From positions 18,194-82,193 of the forward strand of contig CAKZNC010000102.1 of NCBI GenBank assembly GCA_937129385.1: a stretch of DNA of 64,000 nt, given 5' to 3'. A program made the translations under genes and the position numbers. The notes beneath the pieces are model-generated. The model was not told the origin of the DNA and searched no databases. It saw only the letters and a program-made list of their open reading frames with translations. The stretch comes from an uncultured Bacteroidota bacterium. GTDB lineage: Bacteria; Bacteroidota; Bacteroidia; Bacteroidales; GCA-2748055. Positions 43,293 through 52,923 of the stretch are shown here, one piece after another; position 1 is the first letter of the stretch; each line of letters opens with the position of its first letter.

Positions 43293-43311
43293 CCTCAAAT
43301 TCCCGAAAAAT

Positions 43312-44520
43312 ATGACTGATAAAAAGACGCTTCCTGTTTCTGATACGGTTACCTGGACTGGTGTGCTGGACCGTGACATCATCACTTTCGATATCGTAAT
43401 GGAAACCAAATATGGAACCACCTACAATTCCTATTTTATTGACGCGGGAAAGAAGGTGTTGATCGATACAGTGAAAGAGAGGTTTTATGACACCTATATT
43501 GAGAAGCTAAGATCGATCACAGATCCTGCCTCTATTGAATACATCATTTGCACACACACCGAGCCTGATCATTCCGGTTCTCTTAAATACCTGTTGGAAT
43601 TAGCTCCCGAGGCTACGGTAATAGGTACCGGGCAGGCCATCAATTACCTGACAGAGATGATGGGAAGGCCGTTTAAATGGCAGAAAGTTAAAAATGGGGA
43701 TGTACTTGACCTGGGAACTGATACCATCAAATTTGTAGGAGCACCTAACCTGCACTGGCCGGATAGTATATATGCATTCCTGGAAAAGGAAAAGATATTG
43801 TTTACATGTGATTCATTCGGAGCCCATTTTGCCGACGATCGTATGTATGATGACATGAGTGGAGATTACCGCGAAGCCTATAAATACTACTTCGACGTTA
43901 TTCTTAAACCTTACAGTAAATTCATGCTGAAAGCCATCGACAGGATCAGCGAGCTGCCCATTAAATGCATTTGCCCGGGACATGGTCCCATCCTCCGTTC
44001 AACCTGGAAGGAAAAGGTGCAATGGGCAAGGCAGATGGCTGAAGAATACATGGCAAATACCGAAAAACAGAACAGGATACTCATCGCCTATGTTTCAGCC
44101 TATGGCTATACCAAAGAGATGGCTGTCAAGATCGCCCACGGATTAAAGCAGAGTGGTGACTTTGAGATCGACCTGGTCGATATTGAAAATATGCTTTTAG
44201 GTGACCTCGAGGAAAAAATGGTAAGAGCCGACGCATTGATCCTTGGGTCCCCAACCATCAATCAGAATACACTTCTACCGGTATATAAACTTTTTTCAGT
44301 CATCAACCCGATCCGTGATAAAGGTAAACCCGCTGCAGTTTTTGGTTCTTATGGCTGGAGTGGTGAAGCTGTTAAGATCATCGAAGACCACCTTGCCAAC
44401 CTGAAATTGAATGTAAAAAACAGCCTCTCCTCCAAATTTTATCCGGATGGAGAAAAGGCTGATGAATTAATCGATTTTGGAAAGGAGTTCGGGACCTCCC
44501 TTGACCTTCCCGCAGAATAG
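43312..44520 (+). CDS. fprA: Flavodiiron protein (A-type: metallo-beta-lactamase + flavodoxin)
   Basis: The 402-residue protein has an N-terminal metallo-beta-lactamase domain with diiron ligands in CTHTEPDHSGSLKYLLEL, FTCDSFGAHF and CPGHGPILR. The C-terminal flavodoxin domain (about 255-395) has ILIAYVSAYGYTKEMA and LGSPTINQNTLLPVYKLFS. Flavodiiron proteins reduce O2 to water or NO to N2O, protecting anaerobes. No rubredoxin partner is adjacent. The gene ends two bases before the convergent T9SS gene. Confidence 0.95.
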   Translation: MTDKKTLPVSDTVTWTGVLDRDIITFDIVMETKYGTTYNSYFIDAGKKVLIDTVKERFYDTYIEKLRSITDPASIEYIICTHTEPDHSGSLKYLLELAPEATVIGTGQAINYLTEMMGRPFKWQKVKNGDVLDLGTDTIKFVGAPNLHWPDSIYAFLEKEKILFTCDSFGAHFADDRMYDDMSGDYREAYKYYFDVILKPYSKFMLKAIDRISELPIKCICPGHGPILRSTWKEKVQWARQMAEEYMANTEKQNRILIAYVSAYGYTKEMAVKIAHGLKQSGDFEIDLVDIENMLLGDLEEKMVRADALILGSPTINQNTLLPVYKLFSVINPIRDKGKPAAVFGSYGWSGEAVKIIEDHLANLKLNVKNSLSSKFYPDGEKADELIDFGKEFGTSLDLPAE

Positions 44521-44522
44521 TT

Positions 44523-47500
44523 TTACCTGGCTTTAATGAAGGTATTCCTTCCTTTAAGCTGACCGTTCTGTTTCATAAAGATCAGGTAAGTTCCGGGTAC
44601 CAGACCTGCAGTATTTATCTCAATGACAGGAGTATGATCCTGCAACTCTGCCTGCTTCAGGGTTCGTCCGGTCATATCAGTGATTTCAATAACCACAGTC
44701 CCGATAATCTCCTCACCCGGTTCAATATAAAGATCGTACTGAACAGGATTTGGGTATACCTTCATTTTTCCAGTCTCCCGCTGAACAACCCTGTTGGGAT
44801 GGATTGATTCAGCCTCTATCACCTGTAATACCTTGCCAGTTTCCCGATTCTGCAGAAAAGCAACCATGCGCAGGTCAGCGATATCAAGCTCATCAACATG
44901 CTCATACTGCCAGGTGAAATGCTCTGATTTAAGATCTCCCGGACTCCATGATCCGCCATAAACTTTACCTCCGGCTGTTGGTATCATATCAAGTACAATA
45001 TTCCTGTAGGTAAGCAGCTCTTCATCTCCATTCCGGTCGACCAGGACGTGTTCAGTACTTTTTACAACAGCAAGGTTGAGCAATACATTCATGGAACTGA
45101 TATTCTCAAGTGCAGTCATCTTCACATTCCCGGTCAGGTGGTCACTGTATGACTGGAATGTAAGATCCAGGTCAAACAGCGGACTTTCAAGTGTGAGGGA
45201 TTTCAACTGGGCAGCGGTCGGTTCACTGCCGAAATCATACCGGTTCTCGGCAGAGGGACCCCCATCCAACAAGGCGAATGGCAATTCTGACACACCATAA
45301 TAGAAGGCACGGGCTGATGCTGGCGCCGGATTGCGGTCATATACCGGATCAAACCCGTTGTAATTCAGGTGATATTGCAAATTTGTCACATCAAGCGGGT
45401 TTGCATCAACAAAATCGTAAATAACAGTGTCGGCAACTCCCGATTCCTCATCAACAGTACTCGTAAAATGCTCCAGCAGCCCACGCTTCGTCCTTTCTCC
45501 AATAAAGATATTGTCAACTGCAAAACCCTGGTTATCTGTTATGGAAGCACCATCCGTGGCATAATAGATACCGAAGATCACCAGCCGTTCGTTCATGATC
45601 GCATCCAGGTCATGTGCAACCATCACCCAGCTTGTATCAGCCTCCTGGTTTTTACTTCCCGACCAGCCAAACGGACTGCCATTACCTGCCTTTCCGCCGC
45701 CAGGTCTGTTGGAAATATCAAAAGCATTGTACCAGTTGATCCCTTCCCCGATATTGCCAACCGTATTCCAGCTGTTGCCATTGTCGAGCGAATATTGTAG
45801 TACCGCTCCATCCCGGGTCAGGTCGAAACTCCGCATCACATCCATCCTGATCATAGGTCGCTCCAGGTTTCGGAGGTCAAAACACTGGCTCTGGATCCAT
45901 GAATTCTCAGCTTCGGCTATATCTTTTTTATTTGTATACCAGGCTGCATTGTTTTCCACCGGCGGATCATATCCCCTAAAATAAGGTGTACCCCACTCCC
46001 AGCTCGAATAATTTGTTAAAGAAGAAGAATCGGGGGTCCATTTCTGGTTGGAAGCTTCAAAGTCCATCAATATGCCGGTCGATCCCTCTTCAAAACCCTG
46101 GGTCGGTTTCAGTTCAAAGTCTTTCTCAGTAAGGGTGTCATAGCAGAAAAGCTGCGCTCCAGCAATGTTTTTAGCGATCATCTCTACCGTGTAGACTACC
46201 TCATCATCATTGAAATAGACCCTTGCAAGAGAGTCCGGATCCATGGTCACAAAAGTAGTATCCCAGGATCCCCCGGTATCAGAAACCTTCCATGTAAATG
46301 ACTCCCAGCTCTTGTTGGATGATGAAGTATTCCTGAATTCAATAGGCTCTCCCCTGATCCAACAATCACTGACTGCCCTGAAAATCGCTTTCGGCTTATC
46401 AGCAAATTCAATAATGGTGTCGTATGATGCATCACATCCTTCAATAGTCTCAACATACAGGGAGACATCGCGGTTCCCGGGAGCTGAGTATTCATGGATC
46501 ACGTTGCGCGCCACTCCGTCTCCCGGGATGGTGTCATAATTTAAAGTCCCGCTGTTGATATCACCAAACTCCCAGTACCATGTAGCAACCAAACCTGCTT
46601 TGTTTGTTTCATTCGTAAATGCGATGGGACCTCCGCCCTCCCCGGTCTCCTGGTCGATCGGTGGGATACATACATCCTGTGGGGTAAAATGCACTTCCGG
46701 AACATCGAAAGTGATGATCTCCATGCTTGCTTCCCTGGTACATCCGGCATCTGATGTAAAAATATAGGTAATAATATTGGAGCCGATCAGACCCGAATCA
46801 GGTTCAAAAGAATATCCAAGCAACTCATTCCCAATCACCCCGGTTCCTGTAAACTCGAATTTACTGCCATTGTCGGGAATAGCTTCCAGGTCTAAATCAG
46901 CTCCATCCCGACAGATCGTAGCAGGCAAGTCTTCATCAAAAACAACCTCACCGATATAGTCAAATTCAATCTCCTCTTCAGCAACGATCACTTCGCCCTT
47001 CCAGGTGTAGTGGTATTCCACCCTGTATCTCCGGCTGGCATCAATAAGGACCGAAGGATCGATCATGGCCCGGTTATCGTTGGGAAAGGCATCAACGATA
47101 GCTTCGCTAACCTCAACATCTCCTCCCTTTTCCACCCGGTACATATGAAAGCTCCCGATGAGTCCGTCAACATTATTTCCCTCTACCAGGAACTGCGTGT
47201 CATCATAACAGATGATCCCTTCCCGGGTCACATCAGGGTAGGTGATGGTCAGTCCTCCACTGGTTGGCAATACATCAAAATATACTGTGTCATCTCCTCG
47301 ACAACCGGTTGTGTTTTCCTCGTACATATAAGTGATCTGGATGGAGTCCTTCACTCCCGCAATCTCAGGGTAAAATCTTCCCTCAGTCTGGACAACGCCG
47401 CTTCCACTGAATATTCCACCTGTGGGTGAAGCTGGAAGGAGGTAAGAACCTCCACCATCCACCGAAAAGATTTTCCTGATCGAGGGTGAAAAAGAAACAT

Positions 47501-50500
47501 TGGGCAATGCATTAACCTCTACCTGAACTTTATCATTAAAATAAGCGATGACACCAAGCGAGTCAGTTACACTGTAAACCTCGTATTCAGAGGAGGTGGC
47601 CGGTGAAACCTGTATGTCGATCGAATTTCTGACAGCATAGTATATCCCTATACTGGCCCCGTTCTTATACAAGTCAATGTCATATGGCGGTACCCCGCCG
47701 GCAATTGAAATATTCAAGACTGCCGAGTCCCCGGCACAGATCTCGCCACCTCCCAATAGTCGGGCATCAGGTTTTGATGTAACAATCGATACATCCTGGC
47801 TGGAGATGCCACCTAAAAAGACCGATTCATTCCCTGCAGGATCCTCCAGTGCGATTGTAGCTGACAATAACCCCTCGCCGACCTCCGGATCATCCGGTCC
47901 GATCTCATAAAACAACCTGTAATCCTGGGCTCCCTGTGGGGCCAGGGTCAACCTTCCTGTTGCAGGAGTGACAGTATTAATTATAGTGCTGCTTCCAAGA
48001 ACCAGGCCCGATTCGTCTGATCCTATGTCAAAGATTACAGAGTTTGTCGGGATCATTATGCCTGATGAGGCTTCATCGACACTTAAAATATGCGGATTAT
48101 TGGCATCAATTACCGGGCTTGAACCTGAAAAATCAGTCTTGGGATTACTGGTATTTCCCGCTTCGTCAACAAAAACAATATTGACAGGAATCTGGGCGGG
48201 AGAAATCACATCTGCATCACCTTCGTTTACGGTATAGATCAACTGATATACACCGCTTCCCGCTTCATATGCTGTCAGATTTGACTCAGATAATTGCACC
48301 GCGTTGATGGTTGTCAGGAACTCATCAAATGAAAGTCCTGCCTCCGGTGACTGCAGGGTGGCAACGATTGCGTCACCAATTTTATAGGTCCCGTTATTGA
48401 AGCTTACAAGTCCAACCCATGGCCGCTCTGAATCCAGCAGATCGCTCCCCTGTATAATGCTTCCGTCAAAAATATTCCCGGGAACGGTGTCATTGAAAAG
48501 CTGTACCCCTGTCACCGGGATTGGATCAGCTGAAGCAAACTGGGGATTCGATCCTTCAGTAATCTCAAATTCTGCAGTATAGGTGGTCTCTGAAACCTTA
48601 GCCAGGCTGCCGTTGATCAACAGTCTGCCGGCAACATACCCGGTGATGGAATCAAATGTTGAAATTACAAATGGCTCCTCAACTGTGATCGTTGCAGTGA
48701 CTAAGTCACCTATGCCCATTGGTGAGTCATCAATGGAAACCCCTGAGATTTCCGGTTCGATCAGGGCGAAAACAGTTATCGGTGAGACCGCACCTGTAAT
48801 TGCTGCTCCACTGTTCAACTCAGACCCCTGGATGTTCAGATCAATGGTATGGTTTACCGACATCTCCCCGGTATAGGACAGCTGTAGTACACATGAATCT
48901 TCATTAATGCGGTTTACGGAAGAAATTGAAATCCCCGGATTGGATGGCTGAATCATCAGGTCAAAATTGGCCTCATCCAATGGATCGTCAAAATCGTCCT
49001 CATAAACCCTTACACCGATACTGGTTGAATTTAACGCCGATTCATAAAGTGGATCTGGTATGGATTTGATCTCAATGGTAGGTGCCAGCCTGTTTATGGA
49101 GGCAAAATACCCGGTATTCACATCTGAACTCGAATTAACGAGTGCCTCGTGAGGAACAAGAAACCCAAGATCGACATCCTGTGAGATATCAAATCCCGAA
49201 ACGACAGGAACGTTAATCGTAACAATATTACCACTTATAGAAGTATTATCAGCCCCATCATTGTTGCCGTTTAAGATGACAGATTGCATGGCCAGTTCTG
49301 CGGTAGATTCCGCGGGTAGAAGCAGCAGACTGTTGATTAGGTCCCGGTTGGTATTGTTATTATTCCCAATATCCGGATCCCATTCGTCTTCATACAGGGT
49401 AAGTGTAATGGTATAACTATTCGAACGAATATCTCCTTCATCAACGCCGTCAAATGTTGCAGAACCTGAGATAATTACCGATGCTGGGGTAATGGATTTT
49501 GTTTGCGAGGCTGTGAAATTGCCGCTGGATGTATACGCAAGGTCTCCACTCAGTGCAGTGACCTCCACCGTTTCTGAATTTGCGATATCAAAAGTCGCAA
49601 CCTGGGGGGCTACAATAGCAATCGTATAATCATCCACTCTCGTGATCTCAAGCAAAGGGGCAACATCTGTATCCCATACTCCGCCACTGACCACATTGTT
49701 CCGGAAATTTGACACGGCAGGATTTGAAATCCATTTGTCCCCTGTCAGCGTAACATCAAAACTGATCAATCCTGTCCTGATCTCAGTTTCACTGTAAGAT
49801 TCGCTTGTTATAGAGATAACCGGATCCTCATTCGAGATGGTAAAGGTCTCATCAGAATTGTCAAGGACTTCCTCATACGCCAGTAACCCGGTGGTCACGT
49901 TTGCCGTGATCACTTCATCGGAAGGGATATAATAATCTGCGGTCTGCCCGAATGTGATTGTCAGTGTACTTCCATCACCGCTGACAGACAGGTCGGATGA
50001 CTGGAGCTGATCAACAAGGTCGGGAAAATAGGTGCCACCACTGAATATCCCCATCACCGAATCCAGCAGATCAGCTGAAGTGGTGATATCAGTATGCCAT
50101 AGGTTGTTTTCCAGGGTAAGCGTATAGGTTTGATCCGCATTCCGGAAAGAGGATTCTGGTGCCCCGGTATCAAGATCCCCTGCATCTCCTGTGATGGTCG
50201 AGTTCAGGTTGGTAACACTGACCGTGCCTGCAGGAAGGTCAGCAGCACTTTCTTGAAGAGCTGCTGCCGGAACAGAAAAGGTGATACTTTCATCAGCTGT
50301 TATGTAGTAATCTGAACTGGCTGGAACAGTGAGCGTCGCAACTGTATTTTCACTGCTCAGCGCAATGTCGGAAGTCGTGAGTCCCTGAATCAATGTGGTG
50401 ATGTTACTCCCCGGATCAGAAAATCCCCCCAGGAACACATCGAGGGATGCCTGGCTTGTTGCTATTTCAGCGATGAGTGTGTCACTCGTGAGTGTAACAA

Positions 50501-50636
50501 CAATCTGGTTGCTGTTGCCCCTGACATCTGCTTCGTCCTGGAAAGGATCAGTTATCGTCGCAGACTGAGCAGAGGCAGATAATTGACAGATCATCAACAA
50601 TTGTAACAGAAATATAAACTTTCGTCCTCTTTTCAT
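44523..50636 (-). CDS. 2037-residue secreted protein with T9SS sorting domain, repeats, PKD-like and Omp28-like parts
   Basis: A signal peptide (KFIFLLQLLMICQLSASAQ) is followed by about four related units of roughly 125 residues (25-550), each with a stretch like TYTLTLENNLWHTDI or SFDVTLTGDKWISNP. Ig/cadherin-like regions follow, then a PKD-like domain (GLVATWYWEFGDINSGTLNYDTIP...VIHEYSAPGNRDVSLYVET). A region before the end (GLLEHFTSTVDEES...NLQYHLNYNGFDPVYDRNPAPASARAFYYGVSELPFALLDGG) resembles Omp28-type thioredoxin-like surface proteins. The end (KVYPNPVQYDLYIEP...GLVPGTYLIFMKQNGQ) is a type A T9SS sorting signal. It should be exported across the outer membrane and anchored or released. 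It is the last gene of a six-gene operon. Confidence 0.88.
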   Translation of the reverse strand: MKRGRKFIFLLQLLMICQLSASAQSATITDPFQDEADVRGNSNQIVVTLTSDTLIAEIATSQASLDVFLGGFSDPGSNITTLIQGLTTSDIALSSENTVATLTVPASSDYYITADESITFSVPAAALQESAADLPAGTVSVTNLNSTITGDAGDLDTGAPESSFRNADQTYTLTLENNLWHTDITTSADLLDSVMGIFSGGTYFPDLVDQLQSSDLSVSGDGSTLTITFGQTADYYIPSDEVITANVTTGLLAYEEVLDNSDETFTISNEDPVISITSESYSETEIRTGLISFDVTLTGDKWISNPAVSNFRNNVVSGGVWDTDVAPLLEITRVDDYTIAIVAPQVATFDIANSETVEVTALSGDLAYTSSGNFTASQTKSITPASVIISGSATFDGVDEGDIRSNSYTITLTLYEDEWDPDIGNNNNTNRDLINSLLLLPAESTAELAMQSVILNGNNDGADNTSISGNIVTINVPVVSGFDISQDVDLGFLVPHEALVNSSSDVNTGYFASINRLAPTIEIKSIPDPLYESALNSTSIGVRVYEDDFDDPLDEANFDLMIQPSNPGISISSVNRINEDSCVLQLSYTGEMSVNHTIDLNIQGSELNSGAAITGAVSPITVFALIEPEISGVSIDDSPMGIGDLVTATITVEEPFVISTFDSITGYVAGRLLINGSLAKVSETTYTAEFEITEGSNPQFASADPIPVTGVQLFNDTVPGNIFDGSIIQGSDLLDSERPWVGLVSFNNGTYKIGDAIVATLQSPEAGLSFDEFLTTINAVQLSESNLTAYEAGSGVYQLIYTVNEGDADVISPAQIPVNIVFVDEAGNTSNPKTDFSGSSPVIDANNPHILSVDEASSGIMIPTNSVIFDIGSDESGLVLGSSTIINTVTPATGRLTLAPQGAQDYRLFYEIGPDDPEVGEGLLSATIALEDPAGNESVFLGGISSQDVSIVTSKPDARLLGGGEICAGDSAVLNISIAGGVPPYDIDLYKNGASIGIYYAVRNSIDIQVSPATSSEYEVYSVTDSLGVIAYFNDKVQVEVNALPNVSFSPSIRKIFSVDGGGSYLLPASPTGGIFSGSGVVQTEGRFYPEIAGVKDSIQITYMYEENTTGCRGDDTVYFDVLPTSGGLTITYPDVTREGIICYDDTQFLVEGNNVDGLIGSFHMYRVEKGGDVEVSEAIVDAFPNDNRAMIDPSVLIDASRRYRVEYHYTWKGEVIVAEEEIEFDYIGEVVFDEDLPATICRDGADLDLEAIPDNGSKFEFTGTGVIGNELLGYSFEPDSGLIGSNIITYIFTSDAGCTREASMEIITFDVPEVHFTPQDVCIPPIDQETGEGGGPIAFTNETNKAGLVATWYWEFGDINSGTLNYDTIPGDGVARNVIHEYSAPGNRDVSLYVETIEGCDASYDTIIEFADKPKAIFRAVSDCWIRGEPIEFRNTSSSNKSWESFTWKVSDTGGSWDTTFVTMDPDSLARVYFNDDEVVYTVEMIAKNIAGAQLFCYDTLTEKDFELKPTQGFEEGSTGILMDFEASNQKWTPDSSSLTNYSSWEWGTPYFRGYDPPVENNAAWYTNKKDIAEAENSWIQSQCFDLRNLERPMIRMDVMRSFDLTRDGAVLQYSLDNGNSWNTVGNIGEGINWYNAFDISNRPGGGKAGNGSPFGWSGSKNQEADTSWVMVAHDLDAIMNERLVIFGIYYATDGASITDNQGFAVDNIFIGERTKRGLLEHFTSTVDEESGVADTVIYDFVDANPLDVTNLQYHLNYNGFDPVYDRNPAPASARAFYYGVSELPFALLDGGPSAENRYDFGSEPTAAQLKSLTLESPLFDLDLTFQSYSDHLTGNVKMTALENISSMNVLLNLAVVKSTEHVLVDRNGDEELLTYRNIVLDMIPTAGGKVYGGSWSPGDLKSEHFTWQYEHVDELDIADLRMVAFLQNRETGKVLQVIEAESIHPNRVVQRETGKMKVYPNPVQYDLYIEPGEEIIGTVVIEITDMTGRTLKQAELQDHTPVIEINTAGLVPGTYLIFMKQNGQLKGRNTFIKAR

Positions 50637-50652
50637 GGAAAAATGATTTCAA

Positions 50653-51843
50653 TTAGTTAAATCTGCCATTTGCATCCGTTTTCATAAGAGATATCAGGCT
50701 GTTTCCTTCCAACGAACTGGTTCCAACCAGGATCAATCCGCCGTCCGGCGCTGCATCCACAGCGAAACCCGACTGGTTACCGAGTTCTCCGTACTCACGC
50801 GGATCACCGATCAAAGCACCTTCACTGTCCAGTACCACCAGGTACATGTCCCTGTTCTCATTGACAGTCGTAGTTCCGAATACCACGATGTTTCCTTCAG
50901 AATTTAAAATGCAATCTTCACCTTTAATGTCTGCTCCGTTGGCCCAGATAGTTGCAGAATGTCCCGGTGCTGTAATCTCACCACTCTCCACGGAAAACCT
51001 GAAGAGCCTGGTCTCATCTAATCCGGTGACAGTACTTTCTGTGTACCCCATCACATAATAATCATTGCCAATGCGAACAACTGACCTCGCAAAGTTGTCA
51101 TCCTCATCACCAAATGCCCTGGCATCAAGCACATTACAGTTTTCGTCAAGACTGATCAGGTAAATATCCGTACCCTCCATTGTACCATCATCATACGTAC
51201 ACGCACAGATATACCCATCTGCTGTCCTGTAAATGAAATTGGCCTCATCGTCATCATCCAGGTCCGACCCTTCAAGATCATAGATCAGTTGTCCCGCTTC
51301 GTCCACCATGAGGATCCAGAGGTTCTCATCCTCATCTGTGGTTTTCTTTCCTGCAATGACAAATCCTCCCGAATGTCTCTGCACCACATGGTTCAAAACA
51401 TCATTCTCCTCCCCACCGAACCGGCGTGTCCATATCGTATCCCCTACTTCGTTCGTCCTGACCAGGAATATGTCTGTTTCAAATTCATCATCAGCAGTTG
51501 TGTCGGTCAGGGTGCCTCCAAGCAGGAAACCATCCCCAAGGAGGAGGAGCGCATTGCCTGCTGTCTGGTAATCTCCACCATAAACGATGGGCGAACCTTC
51601 TTTCTGATTCCCCGCCTCATCGGTGAGAATAAGCACCATCCTGGCAACTGAATCCGGTACGACCGTACCCGTAACAGCATACCCTTCAGTACCCATCGAC
51701 TGTACATCTCGTCCAACATCACCAAGGTAACTGCCGTAAAACTTTATAAAAGCGTCCTTTTGAAGATCAGAGATCTCTTCCGTGCAGGAGGATGCAAGGA
51801 CGGCCAGACTGACTGCACAAATGATTTGGAGATGGCGCTTCAT
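50653..51843 (-). CDS. Lipoprotein beta-propeller
   Basis: The 396-residue protein has a lipobox, AVSLAVLASSC, at residues 10-20. The rest is repeats of about 50 residues with GDGFLLGGTLTD, SGGFVIAGKKTTD, ADGYICACTYDD and GNDYYVMGYTEST, each followed by (D/T)(I/E)(Y/F)L... and an Asp-x-x-Gly-like turn. This fits a six- or seven-bladed propeller on the periplasmic or outer surface. No catalytic motif is seen. The stop is 17 bases before the next gene, and its start directly abuts the barrel gene. Binding or scaffolding is the likely job. Confidence 0.8.
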   Translation of the reverse strand: MKRHLQIICAVSLAVLASSCTEEISDLQKDAFIKFYGSYLGDVGRDVQSMGTEGYAVTGTVVPDSVARMVLILTDEAGNQKEGSPIVYGGDYQTAGNALLLLGDGFLLGGTLTDTTADDEFETDIFLVRTNEVGDTIWTRRFGGEENDVLNHVVQRHSGGFVIAGKKTTDEDENLWILMVDEAGQLIYDLEGSDLDDDDEANFIYRTADGYICACTYDDGTMEGTDIYLISLDENCNVLDARAFGDEDDNFARSVVRIGNDYYVMGYTESTVTGLDETRLFRFSVESGEITAPGHSATIWANGADIKGEDCILNSEGNIVVFGTTTVNENRDMYLVVLDSEGALIGDPREYGELGNQSGFAVDAAPDGGLILVGTSSLEGNSLISLMKTDANGRFN

Positions 51844-52911
51844 TTATTCTAAAATCTTTTTTGGATGATAGATCGGGAACATGTATCCGGCCGAAATGGT
51901 CACATGGTTCAGCAATAGGTTATCAGTCACATAAAATGATTCAAAAGCAAGCTTCTGAACAAACCGGTCTGACCCTTGCGGTACCTGGTTCAGCATCTGG
52001 ACGCAGAACCTGGCATCCATAAATAATTCCCCGGGACCAACCTTATATTCCAGGCCAATACCTGCAAACGCAGCCAGGTTCAGGAATCTCCTGACGGACA
52101 TGATATCCACATTGGAGACATTTACAGGGTCGTACCTGGTCTTATCGGTATTAGCATATTCACGGTAACCATCCCCTGTGGCTGTAAACAATAGGCTTGG
52201 GGCCATGCCGATCAAAATTGTCGCACGCAATCCATCGCTATTTATTTGATAATTTACACTCAAAGGGATACTGAGCCTGTTTTGTGTCTCATAGTAATCG
52301 ATCTTTGTAAAATCAGTAATTTCTCCTGTGAATACCTGCTCTTCCGTTTCATTGTCCAGGTAAAAATCAAACCTGTTGTGACTGAAAGTTATCTCACCGG
52401 ACAATCCAAATCGCTCATTTAGCCGCTTGTTTATCCTGAATGATCCGTGGAATCCCGCTCCGCCAGGCAGATAATTACCTTCGTTTGAGACATAGTTATA
52501 GGTTCCCAATCTCCCGGTGACCAATGGAAATGTAAAATTGGCCCCAAGGCTGCCCCCGATCATTAAAACAGGTCGCCGGTCATAACTCTCCATCAGAACA
52601 ATAAATTCCCGCGGGTCGGTAGCTACCGATTCGTAAGCGGGATATTCTGAAAGGAATTCAAGCATGACACGATCCGCATCTTCAAGGTTATCATCATACA
52701 GGTAAGAAAGGATCACCAGTTTATAAGCCTGAAGCTTTTCTTCTGATGTGAAGCCCTGTTCCAGGCAGCCCGACAACTTTTCGGGAACCGTCTCGATCAA
52801 TCCGGCATCGAACATGTCCTGTGCCTCCTCAAGAATAAAAGCACAACCCTCCTGTGCTGAAAGAGAGGTCAACATCATTGAGGTTACAAAAAACAAAACT
52901 AGTTTCTTCAT
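51844..52911 (-). CDS. Outer-membrane beta-barrel protein (PorT-like)
   Basis: The 355-residue protein has a signal peptide (MKKLVLFFVTSMMLTSLSAQ). A short helical region of about 100 residues follows (CAFILEEAQDMFDAGLIETVPEKLSGCLEQGFTSEEKLQAYKLVILSYLYDD), resembling a TPR-like unit. A beta-rich region of alternating strands is consistent with a small barrel (GGSLGANFTFPLV...FGLSGEITFSHNRFDFYL...TILIGMAPSLLF...AAFAGIGLEYKVGPGELFMDARF...VTISAGYMFPIY). It sits between the lipoprotein and STAND-like genes and could connect them across the envelope. Its role is unknown. Confidence 0.8.
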   Translation of the reverse strand: MKKLVLFFVTSMMLTSLSAQEGCAFILEEAQDMFDAGLIETVPEKLSGCLEQGFTSEEKLQAYKLVILSYLYDDNLEDADRVMLEFLSEYPAYESVATDPREFIVLMESYDRRPVLMIGGSLGANFTFPLVTGRLGTYNYVSNEGNYLPGGAGFHGSFRINKRLNERFGLSGEITFSHNRFDFYLDNETEEQVFTGEITDFTKIDYYETQNRLSIPLSVNYQINSDGLRATILIGMAPSLLFTATGDGYREYANTDKTRYDPVNVSNVDIMSVRRFLNLAAFAGIGLEYKVGPGELFMDARFCVQMLNQVPQGSDRFVQKLAFESFYVTDNLLLNHVTISAGYMFPIYHPKKILE

Positions 52912-52923
52912 GATCTATTCATC

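Noticed and set aside
44523-50636. Many plus-strand ORFs opposite the T9SS gene
   Set aside because: They are shadows of the long minus-strand gene and lack recognisable motifs.
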